Shown here in pieces: positions 35,190-47,500 of a stretch of 64,000 nt of DNA. The position numbers were made by a program, and so were the translations under genes. The notes under the pieces were generated by a model. That model was not told where the DNA came from, did no database searches, and saw only the letters and a list, made by a program, of their open reading frames with translations. This DNA comes from Gordius sp. MW1 (lineage: Eukaryota > Nematomorpha > Gordioida > Gordea > Gordiidae): assembly GCA_964036665.1 (NCBI GenBank), contig OZ038533.1:1007001-1071000 (forward strand). Reading direction: 5' to 3'. The stretch's first letter is position 1, and the number at the start of each line of letters is the position of its first letter.

Positions 35190-38040
35190 TATTTAAATAA
35201 AAAATAAAGCACTCTCCCCAAACGTCCCTGAGCACGACGAAACGATAGGAATAAAAATGGGTGTTTCTGATAAAGCTGAATATTTTACGGATTTACGATG
35301 CTCTGTCGATCCTTGGGGGTCGTGAGTATCGTTAGAGGCTGCAAACAGGTCAATACAAGTGTAGATCCATTTAAAAAAAGGCCTTTGTCCCATGGGACAA
35401 ATGACGTATCGTCGGGAAGCACCAGCCCTTCAAGAGAAAAATTGGGCGGTTCAAGGATGAAGGGAACTTTTTCCCGTTTGAGGGCAGCTTAGTTTGTAAC
35501 AGTGTATTTATTTTTTAATGCCTACTATACCGGCTTTTGTTCAATTTACAATGCAGAGGGTGACGCGTTTCCTCTTCCACAAGTGAATTACAAAGCCGAC
35601 AGGGGTATGGTGTCGTGTATTTACAGCCCAAGCGGAGGGCTATGTTGAAGGACAGAATGGGGCAGAACATGCCCGAAAACTTACTATGGTATTAAGCTTC
35701 AAGCCATTCATGACCGGATTGGTCAAAAGCCAATGACCTAAGATTGCAATGCTGTTTGGCGTCGCATGACGAGAGAAGGTAAGCAACGGACCGCGACATC
35801 AAACTTGCATCTAAATCTTTTTGGGCATATGATTGTGGTATGTCAACTCCTATATTGACATTATTCCATAGAGATAAAGCTTGATTGATGGAAGGATTGA
35901 ATGAGAAAGGGACAAGGTCGTTAATTGGTTTTTTAATAGATAGGAAGGAAGAAATAAAGGTAGCTAGGAAAATCGCAGTTGGTGAGCGAATACCTAGACC
36001 ACCGAATTTTGTGGTAAAAGTGGCTTGAAGCCAATTATTAGCGTTAAAATATATATTTAAAATTGATTCAAGCTCCTTAAAGCTTATGGAAAGGATCTTA
36101 GTAACAAGGCTGAAAAATGAGGTGGAAATATCGGCCAATCATTTCAAATTTGAATCGACCCAATCTTTGCACCAAGACAAATATGGATAAGTATGGTGAA
36201 GAGAGGAAAGACCTACATATATGGTCTTTATCGACTAGTAGAAAGCTTATGACACGGTCCCCCGCGATTTAATATGGTGGTGCCTGAGAAAACAAAATAT
36301 CCCTGACGCATATATGCGGATTATGAAAAATATTTATGAAGCCTCAAATTCTTGCGTTAGGACGACAGTTGGAGACTTAAAATCTTTTCGAGTTGGAATT
36401 GGATTACATCCAAGATTTGCTTTAAGTCCTTTTTTATTCAATATAATTATGGACACGATAACGAAAGACATTCAAAAGTCATCGCCATAGTGCATGCTAT
36501 ATGCCGATAATATAGTATTATGCAAAGAAACAAAGGAGAAAGTATTCAAAAAAGGCGAAAAGTGGTCAAAGCGCCTAGATATGGTTTAAAGGTCAACGAT
36601 CGAAAAATGGTACACATGAAAATGAACGGTACAGATAGCCCATTGCTGGATGTCCATATGAAGTACCCAAAAGTAGACAGGTTTACATACCTCGGCTCGA
36701 TGCTACATCAAGAGGGAGGTTGCACAACAGAAGTCAATGCCCGGATCCAAAAAGGATGGCTTAAATGGCGAAGTATATCCGGTGTAATGTTCCACAAGAA
36801 AATGCCAATATGGTTGAAGAGCAAAGCTTACAAATCCATCGTAAGACCGGTGTTACTATATGAAAGTGAAACAAGGGCAATAAACACCACGATAGGAAAG
36901 CTATTAAAAGCCACAGAGATGAGAATGATAGGGTGGAGCTTGGGATAAAATAAGCTCGACCATATGACGAATGACCTACTCATGACAAAAATGGGTATTT
37001 AATCGATGGCGGACATGATTAACGAAAATCGGCTAAGGTCGTATGGGCATAGAAGGGACACGAATGACGTAAATCGAAAAGTACTGGACATGGAGCTACC
37101 GGGCAAGAGAGGAAGAGGACGATCCCGTGTCACTTGGAAAGGGCAAGTCGATAGTAATGAAAACAAAAGAGATTAGTCAAGATATGGCAACACCGGGTCA
37201 AGATGGAAGAAACTAATAAAAACAAACCCCACGATTGTGGGACCAAATAACTGATAAAGAAAGAAGAAGATAAAAGAAGATTCGAGAGTGGATTTAAGAA
37301 GCTTTTATAATTGTGTAAAACATATTTAAATAAAAAGCTTGCGTGGAGCGGAAGCAGAATAAAATTTGACTGATGTTTAGTAATATTTTTATAATATAGA
37401 AGGAATGATGAGATGGCATGTACATGTAGCATATTATTTGGAAATAAACCTTCATTGCGCAAAAAAAATTTGGTTTTTAAAAAGGAACGATTTTTGTCTA
37501 AAAAGTTTTTAAGGCACTCAGGTCCCCCGATAGGTGCGTCTAAAACATACATATTATTTTTTTTAATTTTGGCAAAGTCAAAGAACTTTGGGTCAATGAT
37601 GTCCAAGTCGGAATATACTTTACTTTTTGATGCGTTTAAAGATTAGTTTAAAGTGGGGAAAAAGGCATGGATTACATCAAGTGCTTGGACTAGGTTTTCG
37701 GGAGTGCCGACAAGAGTGACGTCATCCAGATACCAGACATTCAGTGAGTTTACAATGTTTGTTAATTTCATTAACCAGGTGTTTTATAACCTAACAGAAT
37801 GAAGGGGGGCCTAGAGAGTCGCCTTGTTGGATCCCTTCTGCAGATGCAAGGAAGAACTCTCCAAATTTCAAAATCGAAGGGCATCCGTAACTTAAAATGA
37901 TAGTTGGTGTATTGAGGAAATAGCTTGTAAAATCATTCATGAACGCGGCAAATGCTATTGCAAACATTTTTTCAGTTTTAAGGAGTAACCCAGAGGGAGG
38001 TGTACCAGGGCTAAGAGTGCGGCATGTATATATCTATCTC
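35190..38040 (-). pseudogene. LINE of the restriction-like endonuclease type (copy 3), split by an RTE
   Basis: On the minus strand the RT core lies at about 37970-37360: MFAIAFAAFMNDF, EGIQQGDSLGPP, the catalytic box WYLDDVTLVG at about 37709, and DAPIGGPECLK. After the inserted RTE copy B (36075-37280) the protein resumes with WLQATFTTKFGGLGIRSP (about 36035), YLLSSCDAKQHCNLRSLA and SGHEWLEA, and in another frame WIYTCIDLFAASNDTHD and VKYSALSE near the 3' end. The family has GVQQGD-type and YLDD motifs plus a C-terminal nuclease-like block. This copy has the best RT core of the four but carries several stops and frameshifts (one at about 37640). The 5' limit near 38040 is approximate. Confidence 0.78.
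36075..37280 (+). mobile_element. RTE-clade LINE, 5'-truncated (copy B)
   Basis: It starts abruptly within the RT domain (SLKLMERILVTRLKNEVEIS at about 36085), continues with KAYDTVPRDLIWW, SPFLFNIIMDTIT, a damaged YADD box (LYADNIVLC, after a stop), TYLGSMLHQEGGC, and a 142-codon open stretch at 36520-36948, and ends in the conserved block CCCACGATTGTGGGACCAAA and a GAA-rich tail at about 37255-37280. It sits inside the minus-strand LINE copy 3, in the opposite orientation. Stops and frameshifts make it inactive. GATTCAAG and GATTCGAG next to the two ends are a possible, imperfect target duplication. Confidence 0.82.
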
Positions 38041-38663
38041 GCAACTTCCTTTGACCCCAAAGCCTAGTTGAAGCGGATAAAATCGGTTAATTTTTAAAAA
38101 ATTTATTCATTTAACATGAAAAGTGCAATGAGATACTTGAAGAAGATAACTCAAAAATCATATAAAGAAATGGTTCTCAAGATTGTGTGGTTATAACTGC
38201 ATTCTGAGAATTATACTTAAAATAGCATGTTTATTATTATAATTAATAAATATTTAGCATCAAATAAAAAGTTAGAACAACTATTAAGCATTCTCATTTT
38301 GAGGAAGAATGATAACCCCAATAAGAGTGCCGCAAGTAAATTAAAAGGTTACTTTATTTAACGCCACCTAGAGGCAATTTTAATTTGAGATGAATTTGTC
38401 GATATACTTTTAATTTAATCGCGGCACTCCTATTTAAAGGTTATTATTATCTTCTTAAAAATCCCAAACTAAAATTTTTTAATTAATTTCGAATATTTAT
38501 AAACCTGTTAAAAATATCTCTATATTTATAGAGGGTCAACAGAGTAGACTTTTTTTATAGATTATTTTTATAAAAATTAAAAGTAGTTTTTTTTTAGTTT
38601 TGATTGATTTGCCGCCAAAAGAGATAATCAATTATAATATTTAACAATGGATGTTATTTAAAG

Positions 38664-40366
38664 GCTCAGTAAAAAATTCAAAAATGCTCAGTAAAATATG
38701 CTCAGTATTTTATTAATGTGCCCAGTAAAAAATTCAAAAATGCTCAGTAAATAAACTTAATAATGCTCAGTTATAAATATAAAATGCTCAATAATTTTAA
38801 TAAATCTAACTGAATATTAATTTATTTAGTGCTAATATTTTATAAAAATAAAGTTAAATTGAGTTTGTGAAAATAAATAGTTTTTTTTCGACTTAATTAA
38901 ACAGATTGAAGACCTGATTTTTAAATTTTTTATCAGTTAAAAGGTATCTTAGTGTCTTGAATTTTTTTCCTTTAAGTCCTCCTTCTCTCCTTTCAAATAA
39001 ATAAATGGCAAATTAGAAAAGCTATGAAAAGTAATGACCTACATTTCCCATTCTAAAACACCCTGTCTTTCCCTTCTTAAATTATACTATGCCCGGGTTT
39101 GGAATGTATTTTTTTGAAAATTTTATTGAGAGTTATCAATCTTACACTATAAAGGCAAAATATAAAATTTTTATTTGAATATAATCACAAAATGTTAACA
39201 ATTTAAAACGGAAAGTAGACAATTTTTGCTGGATACAACTTTCACTTCAAAAACCTAAAATTTGTTATATAATGAGCGTTAAATAATCTAAACTTACCAT
39301 TACTAAACAATAGAGGCTGATTTAGCCTTTAAGGGTCTGCCTCGCTTTCTTTTTTGCCTCACACTTTTGGTTTAGATGGTTGGCAAAATTTAAGTTTAGT
39401 TGCCAACAGAACCACATGCCTGCAAATATATTGTATAAAAAGCAACAATTGCACTTGCCTTTAAACCATTTTTCACAATCATTTGGCAATTCGCATAGCC
39501 AAAGCTAAAAATTTTTTGACATCCCTAATGTCATTTACACTAACCATAATACTTCTTGCTGGTATACAATACTCAGTAAAATTAGGATGTTTTTTGGCAG
39601 GCTATTTATATTATTTCTTGCATTCATAACCTTGTGTTCATAGCTTCAAATTTATCATAGGTGTTGACAAATTTTTTTGAGTATTTATATTCAGAGGACA
39701 AAGTTTTAACCATGTCCAAAGCCATGACCTTAAACCTACAAGTGGTAGGCGTTCTCTCATAAGGCATTATTTGAACTGGGAATACACTGTCTATACCCCT
39801 CATACCATGTATTATTTTTCTTGATCCATTCTTTATGAAAATAATGGCAAAATTTAAAGGCCCTAGATGTTCAAATAAACTAGATGCTTTTTCAAATAAT
39901 TTAGCATTCTTAGACAATTAAATTCTATCAATAAAATTTTCTTCCGGTACACTTTGTCTGCCAGTATAACCTATATCATAAACTAGTATTAAAGTATAAA
40001 ATTATATGAGCGCAAAAGAAGATGTTTATAAAATAAAAAAAAATTTTATTAACATATTAACAAAATTAAACCACTTTTCAGACGAGCATTTTGACTCCTT
40101 GGGTAACATCAGAGACTCTTACTTAGATATTTCGGGTTCGAATCTCCCTTTAGGTTTTATTTTAAAAATTCGTAGTCACTTTGCATAATTAAAAAAATTA
40201 TTGAGCAAGATTTGAATAAAAAACTGAACAAATAAATTTTATACTGAACTAATAACTAAATTACTGAACATTAAATTATTTACTGATCATTTAATTATTC
40301 ATTCTACTGAACATTTGAATATTCTACTGAGCAAAAAATGAATTAAGTACCGATCATTATAATTTG
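38664..40366 (-). mobile_element. MULE-like element with TGCTCAGTA repeats and SWIM-finger remnant
   Basis: Both ends are built of many copies of TGCTCAGTA (plus sense at 38664-38790; inverted TACTGAGCA/TACTGAACA at about 40215-40366). On the minus strand between them is a transposase remnant: an open piece at 39917-39624 (LFEKASSLFEHLGPLNFAII...), then NFTEYCIPARSIMVS near 39560, then WFKGKCNC, a frameshift, YICRHVVLLATKLKFC, a second frameshift and QKRKRGRPLKAKSASIV ending at 39303. C-x-C ... C-x-H with WFKGKC in front is a SWIM zinc finger, and the basic GRPLKAK tail is the usual end of SWIM-bearing MULE-type transposases. Inactive. The exact ends and target duplication were not resolved. 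Confidence 0.6.
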
Positions 40367-40767
40367 TTCTCTTTAATAATAATCTCAATGTTGTTGATAA
40401 AAGTACTAATATCAGCATACATTTTATCGATGCAGACATTCAAAAGGCCCTTGATTGTCAAAAATTGCTAAATTAATAAAATCACAACCATGAACTTGAA
40501 GATGAATATTGATATCTTTTAGCAAAGACTGAATTTAATGAGGCTATAAATAACAATCCTATGCAATCTACTCATAAAATGTGGGATGAAATGATATAGA
40601 ATGATGTATTTATTAATTAATTTATACCGATCCTCAGATAGTTATTTAGCTTTTGTCTTTTAGACATTAACTTGATCTTTTGACATTTTTTTGGATCTGT
40701 ACTTGCCACCAAAACATAGTCATGGATTAGGCAAGACCCGCTAGTTAGAATTTAGGTCATTTATAAA

Positions 40768-41045
40768 CATGGGCGTAGCCAGGTTTTGAATTAGGGGGGG
40801 GGGCAGATTAAAAAATTTTTTTCTAAAATTTTCCTGAGAGCAAAAAAAAAAAGGTCTCGACTATCCGGAGGGGGGGGGGGCACAGCCTAATTAGGGTGGG
40901 GCAGAGCCTAATGGGGGTGGGGCAGAGCAAAATTGGGGGGGGGGCAAAACATAATTTTCTTTAATTCTTAAGGGTTTTTGTATTAAAAATATTTTTTTTA
41001 TAAAATTAGGGGGGGGGGCAGCCGCCCCCCTCGGCTACGGCCATG
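40768..41045. mobile_element. hAT MITE of the GGGCGTAGCC family, copy f
   Basis: Ends CATGGGCGTAGCCAGG and CTCGGCTACGGCCATG with a perfect 8-bp target duplication TTTATAAA (40760-40767 and 41046-41053). The related locus at about 32505 holds a single TTTATAAA and no insert. It has an internal tandem of GGGGCAGAGC-like units between long G runs. Confidence 0.82.
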
Positions 41046-41307
41046 TTTATAAATGCATAAATTTAGATATGCCCAAGAACCTTAAAGATATTCCAATATA
41101 GGATTTGTCGCAGCATTAATATGTTTCATTTTCATCTCTAGTAGATATGCCATTTTTAATCTTAAATGACCTAAATATAATAAGAAATATCAATATTAAT
41201 TTATTTTAATTGTTTCAGACTTGTGTATTATAATGATTTTGAAAATTTTTAAATATAAAAATGTGACAAATAAAAAATCTCAAATAAGATACACATTTAT
41301 ATACAAA

Positions 41308-41463
41308 CATGGGCTTAACCATGTTTTGGATTAGGGGGGGGGGCAAAACGTTTAAAAGTGTAATTAGAGGGGGGCAAAACATAAATTTTTTTATTTGTCA
41401 AAGTTTTTGCATTGAAATTTTTTTTGCTCGTAAATTAGGGCCCCCTTCCTGGCTACGTCCATG
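41308..41463. mobile_element. hAT MITE of the GGGCGTAGCC family, copy g
   Basis: Ends CATGGGCTTAACCATG and CCTGGCTACGTCCATG, flanks TATACAAA and TATACTAA (7 of 8 identical). The duplicated locus at about 32750 is without insert. Confidence 0.75.
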
Positions 41464-41626
41464 TATACTAAATATCTTATAAATTGGTAAAATCATATTA
41501 TTGTAAAAAATTTGCACAATCATAATGCAATTACCACATATGTTTCAAAATTTTATTGAATCTTAATTAATAATGCATAAATAAATATAAACATACAAAT
41601 TACGTAAAATATATCTTCTTCTTTAT

Positions 41627-44533
41627 TAGAGATGGCACAGGGGGGAATATTCCCGGGAATATTCCCATTAATTCCCGGGAATATTCCCGAGGGAAAATTG
41701 AATTTTCCCTATGATAAATTCCCTTAAAAAAATTAATGTTTTTGACACAAAATTTACGCAATATTTTATTTTTAAATTGATTTTAATTATTTAGAATTTT
41801 ATATTTTCCTCGTGGAAACTTCTATTAGCATTTTTCCGCCTATTTAAAATTAATTGAAACCTTCTAGTCAATCACCTAATTCAAGTAAAATATAAACATC
41901 AGAATTTAAATTTTTAGCTTTTATTTTGGAATTTGACTTGCTTATTGTATATTCAAAAAGTTTACCCTATTTGTTTGACTCATCTAAGTAAATAAAATAC
42001 ATATAAACAATTTTATTTAAAGTAGCTTTTAGCTTGTTTGAATTTGAAATATAAGTTGCAAATCAACTATTTAGGTATTATTACACCTACACCATTAAAA
42101 TTTAAATTCTGTATTACCCTATATTTAATCTAGCACTATTTTTTGTTTCTACTTTACAAACACACCTACAATTTTAATAATATAAACAACTTAATTTAAA
42201 CCTCAGGTAAGATTATGTATAATTAAATTTGAAATTTTTTTAGCTAAATCTATTTGACATTCAATTTGATATCCTATTTAATATTTTAAAAAACACTTAC
42301 ACTTAAACTCAAGTAAAATTTATACTAGCATTTTATTTTTAACTAGCTTTTAGCTGTATTGGATTGGCCTATATTTTAAATCATTAAATAAATTTTAATC
42401 TGGTAAGATGCCTAGAAAACCATCTGATATCTGGAAACATTTTGGTAGACATACATCCTCCAATAAGAAAGGCTTTATTGCCATCTGCAACTATTGCAAC
42501 CATAAATATGACTTCCCCAACCCAACAAAAATGTCTATCCATATACAAAAATGCCCAGAATATGCAAGTGAAACAAAATGCTCAGAACTAGAAGTTTTTT
42601 CAATATCCTCAGAATCATCTAAAACTTTTTCTGCGTCAGAACACAAACACCCCACTGTAACAACACCTGAGTTAACAACAAATTTTAACACTTCAAAACA
42701 ATCCACATCAAATATTAATCAATATTTCGATAGCATGACTCCAGTGCAACAAGAAAGATTAAATGAAAAGCTTGCACTGGCTATCTATATGTCAAATTGT
42801 CCGTTTAACATAACAGAAAATTATTATTGGAAGGACTTTTTCAAATCTATAAAACCATCCTTCAGAATTCCACCAAGAAAGGCAATAGGAGGTTCTTTGC
42901 TAAATGACCAATTTGACAAGATCAAAGCAGTTATAAATGAAAAACTAGAATCAGGTTCTAATTTTACATTAATTAGTGATGGTTGGACAAACATTAGAGG
43001 GGAGTCCATAATCAATTTTATAATAATGACACCGAAACCCATATTTTTAAAATCTATAGATACAGGGACGAATGCCCATACTGGGGATTATATAGCTGAT
43101 CAATTCCTAAAGGTGATGGAAGAAATTGGCACTCAAAAATTTGTTGCCATAGTTACTGACAACGCTAAAAATATGAAGAAGGCTTGGGAAATAGTTAAGT
43201 CTAAACATCCTTCAATTGAGTGCTTTGGCTGTGCAGCTCATGGGCTTAATTTATTAATAAAAGATATCTCCAACAAAATTCCTACCATCCAAAATATTAC
43301 AGCTAAAGTTAAACAAATTATAAAATACATTAAATTTAATACAATATTATCATCAACTTTTAAAGAAAAACAATGTAACAAAAATCGACTCACAACTTTG
43401 AAAATACCCTGTCCAACAAGGTGGGGTGGTATAGTTATAATGCTTAATAGTTTCCTAGTAAACAAAGATACTTTGCAGGAACTAGCTTTAACAGATACAT
43501 TTGCTGATCGAAGCAAACGTTTAAATTTGCTTGATAATGATGTTTTTTGGGAGAAAATAAAAAAAATTACATTTTTTTTAGATGTAATTTTGACCAAAAT
43601 AACTTGCATAGAAAGTGACTCTGGATTATTGTCTGATGTACCGGAAGCATTTCATACTATTAAAGCCCATTTCAGCGAAATTTCTAGTAAGGAATTTAGC
43701 CTAATTGATGCAAGTGTTATTAAAAAATTCGTGAGCAAAAGGAAATCGTTTTGCTGTAAGGATTTTCATATGGCAGCTAACTTGCTTGATCCACGTTATT
43801 GTGGAGTCAACCTTACTACAAAAGAAATAGCTGAAGCAATTAACGCTATCAAGATTATTTCTCAAGGCTATAATTTCAATATAGGCCAAGTTATTGCCAA
43901 TTTGGCAGAATTTCGTGCTAAAGACGGGTTGTTTGCTGAGCGGTCAATATGGGATAGCGCTAGTTACATTTCACCCTTGACGTGGTGGAAAGGCTTGTGC
44001 ACTAACCAACCCTTATCTGAAATTGCCGTGAAACTCTTTTCAATTCCAGCTACCAGTGCTGCCACAGAAAGAATTTGGTCCACATTTGGTTATGTACATT
44101 CTAAATCAAGAAATCGAATGAAAAACGACAAGGTGAAAAAGCTAGTGTCTATAAGGCACAACATGCACTTGAAAAGTAGTATCAATTTTAATGCAAAAGC
44201 GCGCTCAATATCTTCATCTGATGAATCAATTTCATCGCTAAATGACGATAGTGACAGTTTAGATATTGACAATTTTTAATGTATATTTTTATGTAAATTT
44301 GTAATGAAATATTGTGTATTATTGGAGAAATAAACTTTTTTAGCATTTCATTTTACACCCTAGCATCTTTTTTTCATCTAAGACTATATATTAACAATCA
44401 AAGTATTTATTTTCCCCATGAATTCCCCAAAATTCCCGTTATTTCCCAAAAATTCCCGTTATTTCCCCAAAATTCCCTATTTTCCCTGGGAATATTCCCT
44501 CGATGAAAATTCCCGGGAAATTACCCATCTCTA
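41627..44533 (+). mobile_element. hAT element 3, apparently intact, GGGAATATTCCC repeats
   Basis: Terminal repeats TAGAGATGG (41627) and CCATCTCTA (to 44533); perfect 8-bp target duplication TTCTTTAT at 41619-41626 and 44534-44541. Subterminal zones carry GGGAATATTCCC and CCCGGGAATATTCCC on the left (41641-41695) and AATTCCCGTTATTTCC-type units on the right (44420-44520). It inserted in the tail of RTE copy C. With an uninterrupted transposase and matching ends, this is the youngest large element in the window and could still be mobile. Confidence 0.93.
42408..44279 (+). CDS. hAT transposase with BED zinc finger, 623 aa
   Basis: A single open frame without intron or frameshift. The N-terminus is a BED finger (W9; C27-x2-C30; H45-x3-C49). 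The RNase-H-like core shows LISDGWTN (first catalytic Asp), AIVTDNAKNM (second Asp), FGCAAHGLNLLIKDI, PCPTRWGG, and the C-terminal dimerisation box SIPATSAATERIWSTFG with the catalytic Glu, then SRNRMKNDKVKKLVSIRHN. All motifs of an active hAT transposase are present and the length is usual. The tail is acidic and Ser-rich. The enzyme would cut and paste elements with TAGAGATGG ends. An AATAAA follows at about 44326. An uncertain point is whether the true start is this ATG; no earlier in-frame one is evident. Confidence 0.93.
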   Translation: MPRKPSDIWKHFGRHTSSNKKGFIAICNYCNHKYDFPNPTKMSIHIQKCPEYASETKCSELEVFSISSESSKTFSASEHKHPTVTTPELTTNFNTSKQSTSNINQYFDSMTPVQQERLNEKLALAIYMSNCPFNITENYYWKDFFKSIKPSFRIPPRKAIGGSLLNDQFDKIKAVINEKLESGSNFTLISDGWTNIRGESIINFIIMTPKPIFLKSIDTGTNAHTGDYIADQFLKVMEEIGTQKFVAIVTDNAKNMKKAWEIVKSKHPSIECFGCAAHGLNLLIKDISNKIPTIQNITAKVKQIIKYIKFNTILSSTFKEKQCNKNRLTTLKIPCPTRWGGIVIMLNSFLVNKDTLQELALTDTFADRSKRLNLLDNDVFWEKIKKITFFLDVILTKITCIESDSGLLSDVPEAFHTIKAHFSEISSKEFSLIDASVIKKFVSKRKSFCCKDFHMAANLLDPRYCGVNLTTKEIAEAINAIKIISQGYNFNIGQVIANLAEFRAKDGLFAERSIWDSASYISPLTWWKGLCTNQPLSEIAVKLFSIPATSAATERIWSTFGYVHSKSRNRMKNDKVKKLVSIRHNMHLKSSINFNAKARSISSSDESISSLNDDSDSLDIDNF

Positions 44534-47500
44534 TTCTTTATCAATTCGTAGGTCCCACATTCGTGGGTTTTTTTATCAGTTTCTTCCATCTAGATCGTGT
44601 TAGAGCCATATTGGGATCGATCTTCTTATTGAGCATAACTTTGTCCACTTGTCCTTTCCAGGTACCACGAGCTCGACCTCTTCCTCTTTTTCCCGGCACT
44701 TCCATGTCTAGTACTATTCGATTGAGTCACTCGCATTTCTTCTCAAGATATGCCCATACCATCTTAGCCGATTTTCGTTAATATAGTCGGCTATTGGCTG
44801 AATACCCATTTTTTCTCTAAGACTTTCATTCGTCATCTGGTCCAACTTTGTGTATCCCAAGCTCCAGCGTATCATTCTCATTTCCGTCGCTTGTAATAGT
44901 TTTTCTTGGGTCGCGTTCAAAGCCCATGTTTCACTTCCGTAGAGTAACACCGGTCTTACGATAGATTTGTAAGCTTTACTCTTCAACCATATTGGCATCT
45001 TCTTGACACACATTACACCGGATACGCTACGCCATTTTAACCATCCCTTCTGAATTCTTGCATTAACTTCTTTCGCGCAAACTCCCTCTTGATGTAGCAT
45101 CGAGCCGAGGTACGTAAACTTGTCAACTCTTGGGAATTTCAATTGTTCATTTATCGATTGTGTGCCTTCTGCGTTCATCTCCATGTATACCGTCTTTCGG
45201 TCATTGACTTTGAGCCCATATCTAGCCAAACGTTTCGACCACTTATCGGCTTCTTCAAATACGATATCCTTCTTTTCCTCGCATAAGACTATATCATCGG
45301 CATTAGCATAAACCAAGGGGATGGCTTCTGTAAGTCCCTCGTTATCGTGTCTATAATAACGTTAAATAGAAACGGACTTAGGGCAAAAGCTTGGTGTAAA
45401 CCAATATTGACCTGAAAGGGCTTAGACTCTCCAACTGTCGTTCGAACGCACGATGTTGAGGCTTCATAGATGTTTTTGATTAGCCGTACATATGCATCCG
45501 AGATGCTCTGTCTTCTCAAGCACCACAAATCAATTCGCGGGGAACCGTGTCATATGCTTTCTCCAAGTCTATGAAGACCATGTGTAGATTCCTTCTTTTC
45601 CCTCCATACTTGTTCATAACTTGTCTTAGCGCAAAGATCGGGTCTATTGTGGATTTACCGGCCACAAAACCAAATTGGTTAGTCGATATGTCCACCTCCG
45701 TCTTCAACCTTGCTACTAAGATTCTTTCCATCAGTTTCAAGGAGTAGCATGTCAGCTTGATGCCTCTGTAATTACCACAATAGGGTCTCCTTTCCCTTTG
45801 AATATGGGTATGATCGTGCTTTGTCTCCATTGATCAGGGATGCGTTCTTCGGCCAATATCTTGTTGAATAGCTTCGTCATAGTCGTGATTCCTTCTTCCC
45901 TGCACCCTACCAACGCTTCCAATGGAATTCCGTCTGGTCCATTAGCTTTTCCTTTTTGCATCTTTTTCATTTGTACCCTCTTTTTCTTCCTGAAATAGTT
46001 CGACCATATTCATGTTAGGCTCTATATCGGGAAGGGGTTCTTTGTCATTTGCAACATTCATGAGCTCGTTGAAATATCCTTTCCACTTTTCCAACACCTC
46101 CTTTGGCTTAAATAATGTGTGACCTTCTGAATTTTTGATTACTTTAAGTACCCCGACGTCACGACCTTTCTTCTCTCTTATCTTAGCCAATTTGTACATA
46201 AGCTTGTCACCCCCTCTTTGATCGAGTTTGTTGGCCATCTCTGTGTAAGCCGTATTTTGCTATGGCAACCGCCTTCTTCGCAGAACTTTTTGCCTCCTTA
46301 TAATCTTGATAATCCTCCGACTTTTTTGAGATATGCCACCGCTTATATAGCGCTTTCTTGGTTTCGATGATGTTTCTAACGGATTGGTCCCACCACCATA
46401 GTTCTCTATTCAGCGCTTTGCCCCCTTTGGTCTGCCCTAACACCTGAATGGCCGTTTCTTTTAGATGAGCGGTGATCATTGTCCAATTGTCGTTCACGTT
46501 CCGCTCCAGAGTCTTGGCATTAAACAGCATAGAGGCTTTCTGATGGTATTTTTCGTTTGTTGTCGTATCCTTAAGCCTTTCGTACCTAATTCGGGGCTCA
46601 TAAACTTTTCTCCTTTCGGGAAATATTCTTCTTTCAAGATTCATGACCAGTGGCCGATGTTGCTTGGCGATTTCTTCTCCCGGTATTACTTTGCAGTCCT
46701 TAATCGTCCTTAAATCTCTTCGTCGTATAAGCAGATAATCAATTTGACTAAACTAAAATGCTTCCCACTTCTGTACGTCACGATATGTTCTTCACGTTTC
46801 TGAAAATAAGTGTTAACGATCGCCATGTCATATGCTTGGGAAACTTGTAGAAGTCTATCCCCTTCCTTGTTCTTCATGCCATGCCCATGCCCTCCATGAT
46901 TTCTTTCGTAATTTTGACGATCTTTTCCCACGTGGGCGTTGAAGTCTGCCCCAATAATTAGCCTTTCCTCTTGTCGTATTCCTTGTATTTCTTTTTCCAA
47001 TGATTCGAAGAAGGTGTCTTTTTCGGATTCCAAACACCCAATTTTTGGTGCCTAGCCACAAATAACGGTTAGGAGGCCACCTTGATCTGCGATCTTAACC
47101 CACATCAACCTATCTGAGCATCTTTTGACTTAAACAACCTTGTCCTTAAAGAATTCGCTGAGAACGATACCGACCCCGTTTCGACCTGTTGGTGACCCGC
47201 TGTTAAATAGCTTGTAACCCTCTCCTAGCTCTCGTGCCTTTGTTCCGTTCCATCTCGTTTCCTATAAGCAAGCGATGTGTATCTTTCTTCTTTTGAGCAT
47301 CTGTGCGACCTCAATGCTTTTCCCCGTCAGCGTGCCCACGTTCCAGTTGCTACCCGTAATTTGTCCACAACTAGATTCCCTAACCGCCTTCGTTGTGAGT
47401 CAGGCGGTAACCCTTGTAAATTTTTCGAATTGCACGGGCGGTTGATGCACTGGACGTCGTTTGGAGAGGACGCCCTAGCTTTCTTTTGTTGCACTTTATT

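Larger units (their letters stand above)
38200..41614. repeat. Diverged duplicated segment, copy 2
   Basis: Counterpart of 30430-32930, continuing beyond the RTE insertion at 47629-47645. It has been interrupted by the MULE-like element (38664-40366), MITEs f and g, and RTE copy C. A minus-strand-free stretch near 40510-40600 can be read in plus as LAKTEFNEAINNNPMQSTHK, aligned to 31050-31100 in copy 1; no family could be named for it. Confidence 0.7.

Noticed and set aside
40128-40150. tRNA B-box-like GGTTCGAATCT
   Set aside because: The T-stem does not pair, and no A box or acceptor stem is found at the right distance; a chance match inside the MULE-like element.
42491-44272. Minus-strand open frames opposite the hAT transposase
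   Set aside because: They are shadows of the 623-aa gene.
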